Made by a program: the position numbers and the translations under genes
Assembly: GCA_029820875.1 (NCBI GenBank)
Contig: JALGUK010000021.1
Location: 1 to 12,901 of the forward strand
Reading direction: 5' to 3'
Length of the DNA: 12,901 nt
Source of the DNA: Candidatus Zipacnadia bacterium
GTDB taxonomy: Bacteria > Armatimonadota > UBA5377 > JALGUK01
Notes under the pieces: generated by a model
Database searches by the model: none
Told to the model about the DNA's origin: nothing
What the model saw: the letters and a program-made list of their open reading frames with translations, nothing else
In this document: positions 1 through 8,427 of the stretch, piece after piece
Position numbering within the stretch: the first letter of the stretch is position 1
How the letters are laid out: the number at the start of each line of letters is the position of its first letter

Positions 1-97
1 TTGCCGCCGTAAGCGTCGTCTTCCCGTGGTCTACGTGCCCTATCGTCCCCACATTTACATGCGGCTTGCCCTTGCGCTCGAATTTCTCTCTCGCCAT
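1..97 (-). CDS. tuf: Elongation factor Tu, N-terminal 32 residues (cut by window edge)
   Basis: This is the start of EF-Tu, the GTPase that delivers aminoacyl-tRNA to the ribosomal A site. Only 32 codons lie in the window. They begin [20 protein letters not shown] and continue into the G1/P-loop motif [12 protein letters not shown], which is diagnostic of the EF-Tu family. The ATG at 97-95 is preceded by GGAGGT (108-113 on the plus strand as acctcc), 10 nt upstream. The gene follows fusA by 83 bp on the same strand, the usual last position of the str operon. The truncation is caused only by the window boundary. No separate promoter is visible upstream, so it is probably co-transcribed with fusA. 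Confidence 0.97.
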   Translation of the reverse strand, partial: MAREKFERKGKPHVNVGTIGHVDHGKTTLTAA

Positions 98-122
98 CGT
101 GGATCTGACCTCCGCAGGATTG

Positions 123-161
123 AAAACTGCGCGCCGGGTGCCTGACCTCTACGGCAGGCGC
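123..161 (-). terminator. Terminator-like hairpin in the fusA-tuf spacer (weak)
   Basis: Read on the minus strand, GCGCC (161-157) and TGCC (156-153) pair with GGCA (142-139) and GGCGC (135-131). This gives a 9-bp stem with a three-base bulge and a 10-nt loop. GCAG and then TTTT (126-123) follow. The U-run is short and offset by 4 nt, so this is a poor full terminator. It could be a partial attenuator or a processing site that sets the tuf:fusA ratio. The function is inferred from the sequence only. Confidence 0.3.
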
Positions 162-180
162 TGCGCGACCGTTACATCTG

Positions 181-2286
181 TTACCGTGCAATACGCATAC
201 GACCGGTTGCCCGCTGTACGATTTCGTCTGCGATACTGGGTGGGACGGGCACATAATGGGATGGTTCCATGCTGTAACTGGCCCGGCCCTGTGTTAACGA
301 GCGTAGGAGCGTCGAATACTGAAACATGCTGGCCAGCGGGACAAGAGCATGAACAACACGCGTCTTGCCGGGTCCTGGCAGGAGCTCCTCGATTTCCGCT
401 CGTTTTGCGTTCAAGTCACTTGTAACTTCGCCCAGGTTTTCTTCCGGCGTAACGACTTCCACGCGAACAATAGGCTCCATCAGGATAGGGATGGCCTTCT
501 TCGCCGCATCGCAGAAGGCCATGGACGCCGCGATTTTGAAAGCTATCTCGGATGAGTCCACTTCGTGGTAGCTGCCATCAATCAGGGTGGCCTTTACATC
601 CACCATAGGGTAGCCTGCCAATACCCCGCTCTCCATCGCCTCTTTAGCCCCCGCTTCGATCGCTGAAAAGAACTCGCTTGGGATTCGCCCTCCCCTGATT
701 GCGGTTTCAAATTCGAAGTGTTCCGGACACGTGCCCGGCTCAATCGGCTCAATCTGCAGGATGACGTGGCCGTATTGCCCGTGGCCTCCAGTCTGGCGGA
801 CGTAGCGCCCTTCCCCGACCGCTGACCGGGTGATGGTTTCTTTATAGGCCACACGCGGGCGCCCCATGTTCACATTGACATTGAACTCGCGCACTAAGCG
901 GTCCTGTATAATCTCAAGGTGCAACTCTCCCATGCCGGCGATGAGCGTCTGGCCGGTTTCCGGGTCCACCCTGGTCTCAAATGTCGGGTCCTCAGCCACG
1001 AGCCGTTCCAAAGCGATGCCCAGCTTCTCTTCGTCGGCCTTGGTCTTAGGCTCAATGGCCGCTGCAATAACCGGCTCCGGGAACTCAATGGATTCGAGCA
1101 CAATAGGTTTTGCGGGCGTGCAAAGTGTGTCACCTGTGGCCGTTTTCTGCAAGCCCACTACGGCCACGATATCGCCGGGGCCGGCCTCATCCACATCTTC
1201 CCGCTTGGCCGCGTGCATCCGCAAGAGCCGGGAGATGCGTTCATGCTGGCCGCGGGTGGAGTTGTAGACCTTGCCTCCCTTTTTTACGACGCCGGAATAC
1301 ACGCGCAGATAGCACAACTTTCCGCTGTACGGATCCGTGGCAATCTTGAATGCCAGAGCAGTGAACGGCTCCGACGGATCCGCATGACGGACCTCCTCCT
1401 GGTCGCTCCCAGGGCGAACACCGACAACCGGCGGTACATCCAGCGGCGACGGGAGGTAATCCACAATGGCGTCCAACAGCGGCTGAACTCCACGGTTTTT
1501 CTTAGCCGCTCCGCACAGCACCGGCACGGCCTGACAAGAGACGGTGGCGCGGCGCAGCGCCGCCTTGATTTCCTCCTCCGTCAGCTCGTCCCCCTGGATG
1601 TACTTGGTGGCAATCTCCTCATCGTGGTCTCCAAGGGTTACCACGAGGTGCTCACGGAAGGCCTCAACCCACTCCAGCATGTCCTCGGGCACCTCGTGTT
1701 CCTCGCTGACCGTCCCCAAATCATCCAGATAGATAATCGCCCGCCGGCGGATAAGGTCAACGACGCCTTCGAAACCGTTCTCTGCACCGATCGGCAACTG
1801 TATCGCGACTCCCGGTGCGCCCAGTCGGCTGCGGATTGAATGCAATGCCTCGTGAAAGTTGGCGCCGGGCCTATCCATCTTGTTGACGAAGCCAAGCCGC
1901 GGGATATGGTACCGATCGGCCTGTCGCCAAACGGTCTCCGACTGCGGCTGCACGCCGGCAACGGCATCGAAAATTGCGACAGCCCCGTCAAGGACGCGCA
2001 GGGACCGCTCAACTTCGACGGTGAAGTCCACGTGCCCGGGGGTGTCAATGATGTTGATCCGGTGGTCCTTCCAGTGACAAGTTGTGGCCGCCGAGGTAAT
2101 GGTGATGCCGCGCTCCATCTCCTGCGCCATCCAGTCCATAGTGGCTGCGCCGTCATCCACCTCGCCCATCCGGTGGACCCGACCGGTATAGAAAAGGATC
2201 CGTTCGGTGGTCGTGGTCTTCCCGGCGTCGATGTGAGCCGCCAGACCAATGTTCCTTGTTTTGTCGAGCGCAAGTCGCTCAGACAT
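181..2286 (-). CDS. fusA: Translation elongation factor G
   Basis: EF-G is the cytosolic GTPase that drives tRNA-mRNA translocation and, with RRF, ribosome recycling. From the chosen start it is 701 residues, normal for bacterial EF-G. The GTPase domain shows the G1 motif AHIDAGKTT (residues 17-25), the switch I segment [10 protein letters not shown] (59-68), G3 DTPGH (81-85, with the catalytic His85) and G4 NKMD (135-138). Domain II (around [12 protein letters not shown]), domain III (GMGELHLEI) and domain IV (GGHGQYGHV) follow in order. I chose the ATG at 2286-2284 because the protein then begins [14 protein letters not shown], as in the family. AAGGA (plus-strand tcctt 2294-2298) lies 7 nt upstream of it. 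A TTG at 2343 would add 19 atypical residues and overlap the rpsG stop. It follows rpsG by 50 bp and precedes tuf, as in a classical str operon. Confidence 0.97.
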   Translation of the reverse strand: MSERLALDKTRNIGLAAHIDAGKTTTTERILFYTGRVHRMGEVDDGAATMDWMAQEMERGITITSAATTCHWKDHRINIIDTPGHVDFTVEVERSLRVLDGAVAIFDAVAGVQPQSETVWRQADRYHIPRLGFVNKMDRPGANFHEALHSIRSRLGAPGVAIQLPIGAENGFEGVVDLIRRRAIIYLDDLGTVSEEHEVPEDMLEWVEAFREHLVVTLGDHDEEIATKYIQGDELTEEEIKAALRRATVSCQAVPVLCGAAKKNRGVQPLLDAIVDYLPSPLDVPPVVGVRPGSDQEEVRHADPSEPFTALAFKIATDPYSGKLCYLRVYSGVVKKGGKVYNSTRGQHERISRLLRMHAAKREDVDEAGPGDIVAVVGLQKTATGDTLCTPAKPIVLESIEFPEPVIAAAIEPKTKADEEKLGIALERLVAEDPTFETRVDPETGQTLIAGMGELHLEIIQDRLVREFNVNVNMGRPRVAYKETITRSAVGEGRYVRQTGGHGQYGHVILQIEPIEPGTCPEHFEFETAIRGGRIPSEFFSAIEAGAKEAMESGVLAGYPMVDVKATLIDGSYHEVDSSEIAFKIAASMAFCDAAKKAIPILMEPIVRVEVVTPEENLGEVTSDLNAKRAEIEELLPGPGKTRVVHALVPLASMFQYSTLLRSLTQGRASYSMEPSHYVPVPPSIADEIVQRATGRMRIAR

Positions 2287-2336
2287 CGCCGATTCCTTCA
2301 TACGTCGTGCAACTGCGACACTCAAATGAAATATCC

Positions 2337-2807
2337 TCACCAACGATAATGCGCGAACGCCTTATTCGCTTCGGCCATCCGGTGGACTTCCTCGCGACGC
2401 CGCACCGCGCCGCCCTGCTTGTTGGCCGCATCCATCAGCTCGGCTGAGAGACGGGCGATCATACCCTTCTCCGGCCGCTGCCGGGCGTGCTGAATCAGCC
2501 AGCGGATTCCCAGGGAGAGGCGACGGCGTTCGGATACTTCAACGGGAACCTGGTAGGTGGCGCCACCCACGCGGCGGCCTCGAACTTCGACGATGGGCAT
2601 AACATTGCGTAGGGCCCGCTCGAATACGTCAAGAGGGTTGGCCCCGGAACGCTCGTGAATCTGCTCAAGGGCGCCGTAGAAAATTCTCTCGGCAATGCTT
2701 TTTTTGCCGCCCTTCATGAGCTTGTTGATGAACCGAGACACCAGCTCGCTCCCGTAAACGGGGTCAGGCTGCACCTCGCGAATATCCACTGCACCTTTTC
2801 TGGGCAT
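2337..2807 (-). CDS. rpsG: 30S ribosomal protein S7
   Basis: S7 is a primary 16S rRNA-binding protein that starts assembly of the 30S head and lines the E site. It is 156 residues long, a standard length, beginning [20 protein letters not shown]. It contains the family signatures [17 protein letters not shown] and [10 protein letters not shown], with basic residues throughout. The ATG at 2807-2805 is preceded by GAGGTG (plus-strand cacctc 2815-2820) at 7 nt. It lies 61 bp after rpsL and 50 bp before fusA, so co-transcription is likely. In E. coli, S7 represses its own operon by binding the rpsL-rpsG spacer; this 61-bp spacer is short and I see no clear mimic of the 16S site in it. Confidence 0.98.
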   Translation of the reverse strand: MPRKGAVDIREVQPDPVYGSELVSRFINKLMKGGKKSIAERIFYGALEQIHERSGANPLDVFERALRNVMPIVEVRGRRVGGATYQVPVEVSERRRLSLGIRWLIQHARQRPEKGMIARLSAELMDAANKQGGAVRRREEVHRMAEANKAFAHYRW

Positions 2808-2868
2808 AATGTTTCACCTCTCACCAGGAGCATCGGTTGGACGCCGCTCCCGGTCGGCGCGGACGCCG

Positions 2869-3282
2869 TTACTTAGGCTTCTTGGTCCCGTACTTGGACC
2901 GCGACGTCCGCCGGGACTCGGTGCCCGTGGCATCAAGGACACCACGGATAATGTGGTACTTGACCGAGTTGAGGTCCTTGACTCGGCCGCCACGTACCAG
3001 GACCACTGAGTGTTCCTGGAGGTTGTGGCCGATGCCGGGTATGTAAGCAGTGACCTCCTGCCGGTTAGTCAACCGCACTCGTGCGACCTTGCGAAGAGCG
3101 GAGTTAGGCTTCTTGGGCGTGATGGCCCATACGCGGGTACATACTCCGCGGCGCTGGGGCGCTCCGTCACCGATCTTGCTCCGGCGTTTTATCGAATTGA
3201 AGCTGATTTTCAGGGCCGGAGCCTTCGGCTTCTTACGGGTCTTCTTGCGCCCCTTGCGCACGAGTTGGCTGATAGTTGGCAT
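2869..3282 (-). CDS. rpsL: 30S ribosomal protein S12 (long form, altered loop)
   Basis: S12 sits at the decoding centre of the 30S subunit and affects accuracy and streptomycin response. It has 137 residues against about 124 in E. coli. The N-terminus [18 protein letters not shown], the segment [17 protein letters not shown] and the ending [11 protein letters not shown] are diagnostic. The extra length is a 14-residue basic insert at about residues 26-39, between PALK and GAPQRRG. Lysines matching E. coli K42/K43 are K57/K58. The aspartate that RimO methylthiolates in E. coli (D88) is present as D103. The next residues read LNSV instead of the usual LPGV. The ATG at 3282-3280 has GGGGAG (plus-strand ctcccc 3289-3294) 6 nt upstream. 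It is the first gene of the str operon, and a promoter lies about 270 bp upstream. Confidence 0.98.
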   Translation of the reverse strand: MPTISQLVRKGRKKTRKKPKAPALKISFNSIKRRSKIGDGAPQRRGVCTRVWAITPKKPNSALRKVARVRLTNRQEVTAYIPGIGHNLQEHSVVLVRGGRVKDLNSVKYHIIRGVLDATGTESRRTSRSKYGTKKPK

Positions 3283-3547
3283 AAACGACTCCCCTTTTTC
3301 GATACGGCGGTCCGAGACAAACGCAGCAACTTACAGCAATAACAGCCCCGCCCGCACACGGCACGGGGGGGCTGCAATAACTTCGGGCCAGACCCCGAGC
3401 ATGGCGCAAAGGTTTTAAGTGCTGCCGTTATATCGTCTCTAACGCCCCCTCCATGCAAAGACTTCTCTTATGGGGGCAGCCATTCGCCCGCGTGAGAAGG
3501 GATGCCCCTCAGGCCTCCCACACGGCTGATTCCTGCAAACGCAGGGA
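3283..3547 (-). promoter_or_regulatory. Long structured 5' leader of the str operon
   Basis: If transcription starts about 7 nt after the -10 box at 3554-3559, rpsL has a leader of about 265 nt. Read on the minus strand it contains three foldable parts. The first is 3480-3421: outer arms GCTGCC (3480-3475) and GGCAGC (3426-3421) enclose a CCC/GGG stem and a CGTTA/TAACG hairpin (3444-3440 with 3430-3426), like a three-way junction. The second is a small hairpin TCGGG/CCCGA (3398-3383). The third is a strong GC hairpin at 3374-3343. No protein-coding gene is seen. I do not recognise a known ribosomal leader family. A regulatory role is inferred from leader length and structure only. Confidence 0.45.
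3343..3374 (-). repeat. Strong GC-rich hairpin flanked by 8-bp direct repeats
   Basis: On the plus strand, arms cagcccc (3343-3349) and ggggctg (3368-3374) plus inner arms cccg (3351-3354) and cggg (3364-3367) form an 11-bp stem with one bulged base and a 9-nt loop. Identical copies of gcaataac overlap its edges at 3336-3343 and 3374-3381. In the direction of transcription it is followed by TTATTG rather than a U-run, so it is not a good intrinsic terminator. It lies about 60 nt upstream of the rpsL start codon. Confidence 0.6.
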
Positions 3548-3553
3548 ACTCAT

Positions 3554-3582
3554 AGTTTACCTAAGGCGCGCTTGACTGTCAA
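3554..3582 (-). promoter_or_regulatory. Sigma-70-type promoter for the str operon
   Basis: On the minus strand, a perfect -35 box TTGACA (plus-strand 3577-3582) is separated by 17 bp from TAAACT (plus-strand 3554-3559), which matches 4 of 6 bases of TATAAT. It lies between the rpoC stop (3660) and rpsL (3282) and points towards rpsL. No clear intrinsic terminator separates rpoC from it, so rpsL-rpsG-fusA-tuf may be transcribed both from here and by readthrough from rpoBC. Confidence 0.7.
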
Positions 3583-3659
3583 GGCTTTTTGCGTTTTCCT
3601 GCAGCTTTTCTTTAACTTTTCTTCGATCCGACACATGACCTGCACAAAACGGTTCGCCG

Positions 3660-6600
3660 TCAGTCAGCGTTTGATGTCGTGTCAGTCGCCTCAGACCCAC
3701 TGCCGAGCAATGCTTCAGCGTCCCAGGTCACGTCCACATCGCCGGCGCTTGGCATGCCATCCGGTGGAGCTTCTTCTTCCTGCACCGGTTCGACTCCAGG
3801 CGCGACACGAACGGATGTTTTTGCATGTTTCGGCAATCCACTGCCTGCCGGGATAAGTCGACCGATGATCACGTTCTCCTTCAGGCCCAGCAGGTGGTCG
3901 CGCTTGCCTGCCGTCGCCGCCTCGGCAAGGATACGCGTCGTCCGCTGGAATGACGCGGCAGACAAAAAGCTCTCCGTCGCCAAGGAGGCTTCAGTGATGC
4001 CGAGCAGGACCCATTCGGCCGTCGCCTCACGGCCGCCGAGCTCAGCTACTCGCCGGTTTTCAGCCTCGAAGTCGAACCGGTCAACCACTTCGCCGGGCAG
4101 GAAGTCTGTATCGCCATGGTCCAGGATGCGACGCTTTTTAAGCATCTGGCGGATGATAATCTCGACATGCTTGTCGTTGATATCCACGCCCTGCGACTTG
4201 TAAACCTTCTGGATCTCGCGCATCAGATAGTCCTGCACGCCGCGAATCCCCTTCATGGAGACAACTTTCTGCGGATCCAGCGGCCCGTCGGTGAGCCGGT
4301 CGCCGGCGTGCACTTCCTGGCCCGGCTTCACGTAGATTCTCCCTCGATGCGGGACAAGATACGCCCTTCGGACCAGGATATCCTCGAAGCCAGCGGCTTC
4401 CAGCTTGACGAGTTTCTTCTCGGTCAGCTTTTCACCGGCTTCCACCAGGACATCCCCGCGTTTGCCGGGAGCTTTAACGTCTTCCGCCGCGTATTGGCCT
4501 CTGACGGCAGAGCGGTCAGCAAGGGGCATCCTCGAGTGAATGATTACGGTACGGAGTCCTTTGGCCTCGACGGCGTGGACGACCCCGTCGGACTCGCTGA
4601 CGATTGCCTGCCCCTTCGGCTTGCGGGCCTCGAAGAGCTCTACAACACGCAGAAGGCCGTGGACGGGTTCCTCGAGGACTTTCAGCATCTGCTGAATGGC
4701 CTTCGTCCGCTCCCTCTCAGCGGTTGTGTCGTCCAGTGCAACAAGACCGCGGTCAATGTCCTCGTGGAGTCCGCGGAGCGCCTCTTGCTTCTTCCTTTTG
4801 ACCTCGGCTACTCCGGTCAGGTACTGTCCGGCGACGCCGCCGTAATGGAAGGTGCGCATCGTAAGCTGCGTGCCCGGTTCACCGATGGACTGAGCGGCGA
4901 TGATTCCGACAGCCATGCCCTCCTCTACCGGACGCTGTGTCGCCAGATCCATCCCGTAGCACTTGGCGCAGATTCCCTGCTTCAGCTCGCAAGTCAACGG
5001 TGAGCGGATTCGGGCCTGAACAAGCCCGGCATCCTCGGCCGCTTGAGCGATTTCCTGCGTCACCATGGTCCCAGCCTCAGCGATGATTTCGCCGGTATCA
5101 GGATGAACAAGCGGCTGGGCCAGCACCCGGCCCGTGATGCGCTCGGCCAAGGTCTCGAGGACCTTGGCATCCGAAGGCGGAAGCGGCGCACCGCAATGCT
5201 GGCATTTGCCGTTGCGGTGATAGTCTTCCTCTCCGCATACAGGACACTTGACCTCGTCTTCGTACATGACGGTCACGTCAATGCCGTTTGTCGTACCGCA
5301 GTCACTCTCGCGGATGATGACATCTTGAGCGACGTCAACCAACCGCCGTGTGAGATATCCTGCATCAGCCGTCCGAAGAGCAGTGTCGGCAAGTCCCTTG
5401 CGCGCTCCATGAGTGGAAACGAAGTATTCGAGCACGTTAAGGCCCTCATGGAAGTTGGACTTGATGGGCAGGTCTTCGATCAGCCGCCCAAACGGGTCGG
5501 CCATCAGGCCGCGCATTCCGGATATCTGACTGATGTGGCTCCGGCTGGCTCTGGCTCCGGAGTTTGCCATCATGAAGATAGGGTTGAACCGGTCAATGTT
5601 GCCCAGAATCGAGTCGGCTACGGCTTCGCGGGCTTCCTCCCACAGACTTACGATCTTCTGAGTCCGCTCGCCGGCGGCGATAATACCTGCCCTGAACTGT
5701 TCATTTGCCTCTTGAACCTGCCGCTCGGCATTCCTGATAATCTCGTCGCGGTCTGTCGGGATATCGGTATCCGCCAAGGAGATGCTGATTCCTGCCCGCG
5801 TAGCGAACTTGAAGCCGATCTCCTTCAGCTCGTCCAGAAGTTGGACGGTGCGTTCCCTGCCGTATCCATCAAAACATGCCTGGCTCAATTGCGCCAGCTC
5901 AGACTTCCCCAGTTCGCTGTCCAGGCGGCGCAGGTCCAATGGAATCAGGCGGTTGATGATGACGCGGCCTGCAGTCGTATCCACAAGGCGCCTTCGGATA
6001 CCGGCCGTTATTGACACTTCCTCAGGTAGTCCGCCTCGTTCGATCGCCGAACGGATCGCCTTTTCAAGCGCCTCAGTCACCTCAGCGGGCAACGCCCCGT
6101 TGTTGCTGAGAATCTCCACCTCACTCCCAACCACCTCAATGTGTGCCATTGTGCCCGTAATCCTGCGATCCGCTTCCCACGCACGAGCAAACGCGCGCCT
6201 GATGTCTTTCGCCACGATTTCGGCAAGTTCAACTTGCTTCTTCCCAGATGTGGCTGACAGCTCGATAACCGGCAGTCGGACCTTGATATCAGCGTGCAGG
6301 TCCACGCGGCCATGCTCGTAGGCCAAAACGGCGTCATCGGCGTTTGCAAAAATGCTCCCGGACCCTCGTGCGCCCTTGCGCTCCTGAGTCAGATAGTAGC
6401 AGCCGAGCACGATATCATAAAGAGGCGCGCAAATCGGAGAGCTATCCGCAGGCTTGAACAGGTTGTGCGATGACAGCATCAAAAGACGCGCTTCTGCCTG
6501 CGCATGAGCCGACAGCGGCACGTGAACCGCCATCTGGTCGCCGTCGAAGTCCGCATTGAATGCATGGCATACCAGCGGATGGAGTTGAATCGCCTTCCCT

Positions 6601-8315
6601 TCGATGAGTATGGGCTCGAACGCCTGAATGCCGAGCCGGTGCAGGGTCGGCGCCCGGTTCAACAGAATCGGGTGTTCCCCGATGACCTCCTCGAGAGCGT
6701 CCCAGACCTCGGGCTTGAGGCGGTCCACCATGCGCTTGGCGGTCTTGATATTGGTCGTAAACCCCTTCTCGACGAGCCGCTTCATCACAAAGGGCTTGAA
6801 TAGCTCAAGCGCCATCTCCCGCGGCAGGCCGCACTCGTGCAGCTTAAGCTCTGGGCCGGCGACGATTACGGACCGCCCGGAGTAGTCCACACGCTTGCCC
6901 AGGAGATTCTTGCGGAACCGTCCTTCCTTGCCCTTGAGCATATCGCTGAGTGACTTCAGCGGCCGCTTGTTGGACCCTGTGACCGGTCGGCTCCGGCGGC
7001 TGTTGTCAATCAGCGCATCCACGGCCTCTTGAAGTAGCCGGCGCTCGTGGTTGATGATGGACTCGGGCGCCTTAATCTCTATGATACGCTTCAGCCGGTT
7101 GTTTCGATTGATGATGCGCCGGTACAAGTCGTTAAGGTCGGAAGTGGCGAACCGGCCGCCGTCGAGCTGGACCATGGGCCTCAGCTCCGGCGGGAGGACG
7201 GGAATGACCTCGAGTATCATCCACTCGGGCCGATTCTTGGACTTGCGGAACGCCTCGGCGACCTTCAAACGCTTAATCGCCCGTGAACGCCGCGCGCCGC
7301 TTGTTTCGGTAATCTCCTTGCGCAGTTCGGCACACAACTCATCAAGGTCTATCTCAGCGAGCAAATCGCGGATGGCCTCAGCCCCCAGCCCAGCCTGGAC
7401 CAGGTCGCGGAAGTTGCCGTCCAGGCGCTCCTCGCATACCTCGAGCAGGTTGACAATGTTGCGATACTCAATCTCGCTGATGAGCTGCTTCTTGGTGACT
7501 TCCTGCAGCTTCTCGACGGCATCGTCAATCCGTTGCAGCGCCTCGGCTGCGCTGTTCTCCTCCGCTTGAATCCGCTTGATGAGTTCCTCCTCGGTCATAG
7601 GGGGCGCTTCGGTGAAGAAGTCCTCGTCCAAGTCTTCGCCAAAGCTGTCAAAGTCATATTCATCGTCGTTGCTGTGGTCAGCTTCGGCTTCAATCTCCTC
7701 GTCCTTCTCCTCGGACTCCTGTCCAGCCGAAGCCTCATCAGCCTCAGCTTGCGCATCTTCGGCCTGCTTCCTTTGCGCCTCCTCGAACTGTTCCCTGAGC
7801 TTGTGAATCGCAGTCTCGCGATCGGCGATGATTGCAGCCTTTTCTTCCTCGGCGGCTCGTACGATGTCGTCCATCCGGCGCTCAATGCCCTGCCGATCCA
7901 CGGAAGTGACAATGTAAGATGCGTAATAGACGACCTTTTCCAGGGGACGCGACGACAGGTCCAGAAGCAGACTGATGGGGCTGGGCACACCCTTCCGGTA
8001 CCAAATGTGGCATACAGGTGAGGCCAGTTCAATGTGCCCCATTCTCCTTCTGCGGACCTTCGCCCGTGTCACCTCCACACCACAGCGGTCGCAGATGATG
8101 CCCTTGAACTTGATTTTCTTGTACTTGCCGCAGTGGCATTCCCAGTCGCGGGTCGGGCCGAAAATCCGCTCGCAGAAGAGGCCGTCGCGCTCAGGTTTGA
8201 ATGTGCGGTAATTGATGGTTTCGGGCTTTTTGACTTCCCCTCCGGACCAACTGCGAATCTCCTCCGGGGATGCCAGCCCGATTCGGACAACATCAAAGTG
8301 GGTGTTCTCGGCCAA
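3660..8315 (-). CDS. rpoC: RNA polymerase beta' subunit, with several insertions
   Basis: This is the largest RNA polymerase subunit, carrying the catalytic magnesium site; 1551 residues. The N-terminal zinc site is Cys60, 62, 75 and 78. The active-site motif NADFDGDQ has Asp589, 591 and 593. The second canonical zinc site is Cys1006, 1109, 1116 and 1119. The trigger loop runs from about 1134 to 1162 (MRTFH at 1153-1157) and the C-terminal clamp ends at [14 protein letters not shown], followed by an acidic tail. Insertions relative to my memory of Bacillus and E. coli are an acidic linker (186-236), about 90 residues at 683-776, an extra zinc ribbon (1024-1041), about 50 residues in the trigger loop (1163-1222) and a module at 1271-1316. 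The start is TTG, because the only earlier in-frame codons carry no start and a strong ribosome site lies 7 nt upstream. It is 112 bp after rpoB and pairs with it functionally. Confidence 0.98.
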   Translation of the reverse strand: MAENTHFDVVRIGLASPEEIRSWSGGEVKKPETINYRTFKPERDGLFCERIFGPTRDWECHCGKYKKIKFKGIICDRCGVEVTRAKVRRRRMGHIELASPVCHIWYRKGVPSPISLLLDLSSRPLEKVVYYASYIVTSVDRQGIERRMDDIVRAAEEEKAAIIADRETAIHKLREQFEEAQRKQAEDAQAEADEASAGQESEEKDEEIEAEADHSNDDEYDFDSFGEDLDEDFFTEAPPMTEEELIKRIQAEENSAAEALQRIDDAVEKLQEVTKKQLISEIEYRNIVNLLEVCEERLDGNFRDLVQAGLGAEAIRDLLAEIDLDELCAELRKEITETSGARRSRAIKRLKVAEAFRKSKNRPEWMILEVIPVLPPELRPMVQLDGGRFATSDLNDLYRRIINRNNRLKRIIEIKAPESIINHERRLLQEAVDALIDNSRRSRPVTGSNKRPLKSLSDMLKGKEGRFRKNLLGKRVDYSGRSVIVAGPELKLHECGLPREMALELFKPFVMKRLVEKGFTTNIKTAKRMVDRLKPEVWDALEEVIGEHPILLNRAPTLHRLGIQAFEPILIEGKAIQLHPLVCHAFNADFDGDQMAVHVPLSAHAQAEARLLMLSSHNLFKPADSSPICAPLYDIVLGCYYLTQERKGARGSGSIFANADDAVLAYEHGRVDLHADIKVRLPVIELSATSGKKQVELAEIVAKDIRRAFARAWEADRRITGTMAHIEVVGSEVEILSNNGALPAEVTEALEKAIRSAIERGGLPEEVSITAGIRRRLVDTTAGRVIINRLIPLDLRRLDSELGKSELAQLSQACFDGYGRERTVQLLDELKEIGFKFATRAGISISLADTDIPTDRDEIIRNAERQVQEANEQFRAGIIAAGERTQKIVSLWEEAREAVADSILGNIDRFNPIFMMANSGARASRSHISQISGMRGLMADPFGRLIEDLPIKSNFHEGLNVLEYFVSTHGARKGLADTALRTADAGYLTRRLVDVAQDVIIRESDCGTTNGIDVTVMYEDEVKCPVCGEEDYHRNGKCQHCGAPLPPSDAKVLETLAERITGRVLAQPLVHPDTGEIIAEAGTMVTQEIAQAAEDAGLVQARIRSPLTCELKQGICAKCYGMDLATQRPVEEGMAVGIIAAQSIGEPGTQLTMRTFHYGGVAGQYLTGVAEVKRKKQEALRGLHEDIDRGLVALDDTTAERERTKAIQQMLKVLEEPVHGLLRVVELFEARKPKGQAIVSESDGVVHAVEAKGLRTVIIHSRMPLADRSAVRGQYAAEDVKAPGKRGDVLVEAGEKLTEKKLVKLEAAGFEDILVRRAYLVPHRGRIYVKPGQEVHAGDRLTDGPLDPQKVVSMKGIRGVQDYLMREIQKVYKSQGVDINDKHVEIIIRQMLKKRRILDHGDTDFLPGEVVDRFDFEAENRRVAELGGREATAEWVLLGITEASLATESFLSAASFQRTTRILAEAATAGKRDHLLGLKENVIIGRLIPAGSGLPKHAKTSVRVAPGVEPVQEEEAPPDGMPSAGDVDVTWDAEALLGSGSEATDTTSNAD

Positions 8316-8322
8316 GAATGGT

Positions 8323-8331
8323 CTCCTCCTC
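8323..8331 (-). promoter_or_regulatory. Ribosome binding site that fixes the rpoC TTG start
   Basis: The minus strand reads GAGGAGGAG here, ending 7 nt before TTG at 8315-8313. No ATG or GTG lies in frame between this site and the conserved protein start (beginning [12 protein letters not shown] after the initiator). The good spacing supports TTG as the true initiation codon. The rest of the 8316-8427 spacer holds only a small hairpin, TTCCG-CTA-CGGAA, near the rpoB stop; I see no promoter or terminator. Confidence 0.75.
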
Positions 8332-8427
8332 GGTTTCGGCGGGATACCGAACAGCCAACCCCTTGTGTGGCATCACGCAAACGAATTGTGGCATGGCGCG
8401 ATGTTCCGTAGCGGAAGCAATCACCCG

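Noticed and set aside
2287..2343. TTG start for fusA at 2343, overlapping the rpsG stop
   Set aside because: It would add 19 residues not typical of EF-G, while the ATG at 2286 has AAGGA at 7 nt and the expected N-terminus.
3640..3662. Small hairpin ACGG-CGAA-CCGT plus TTTT at the rpoC stop as terminator
   Set aside because: A four-base-pair stem is too weak for intrinsic termination; I treat rpoC as lacking a visible terminator.
4116..6014. Plus-strand open frames (295 and 323 codons) opposite rpoC
   Set aside because: They are shadows of the beta' coding frame; the minus-strand translation carries all conserved motifs.
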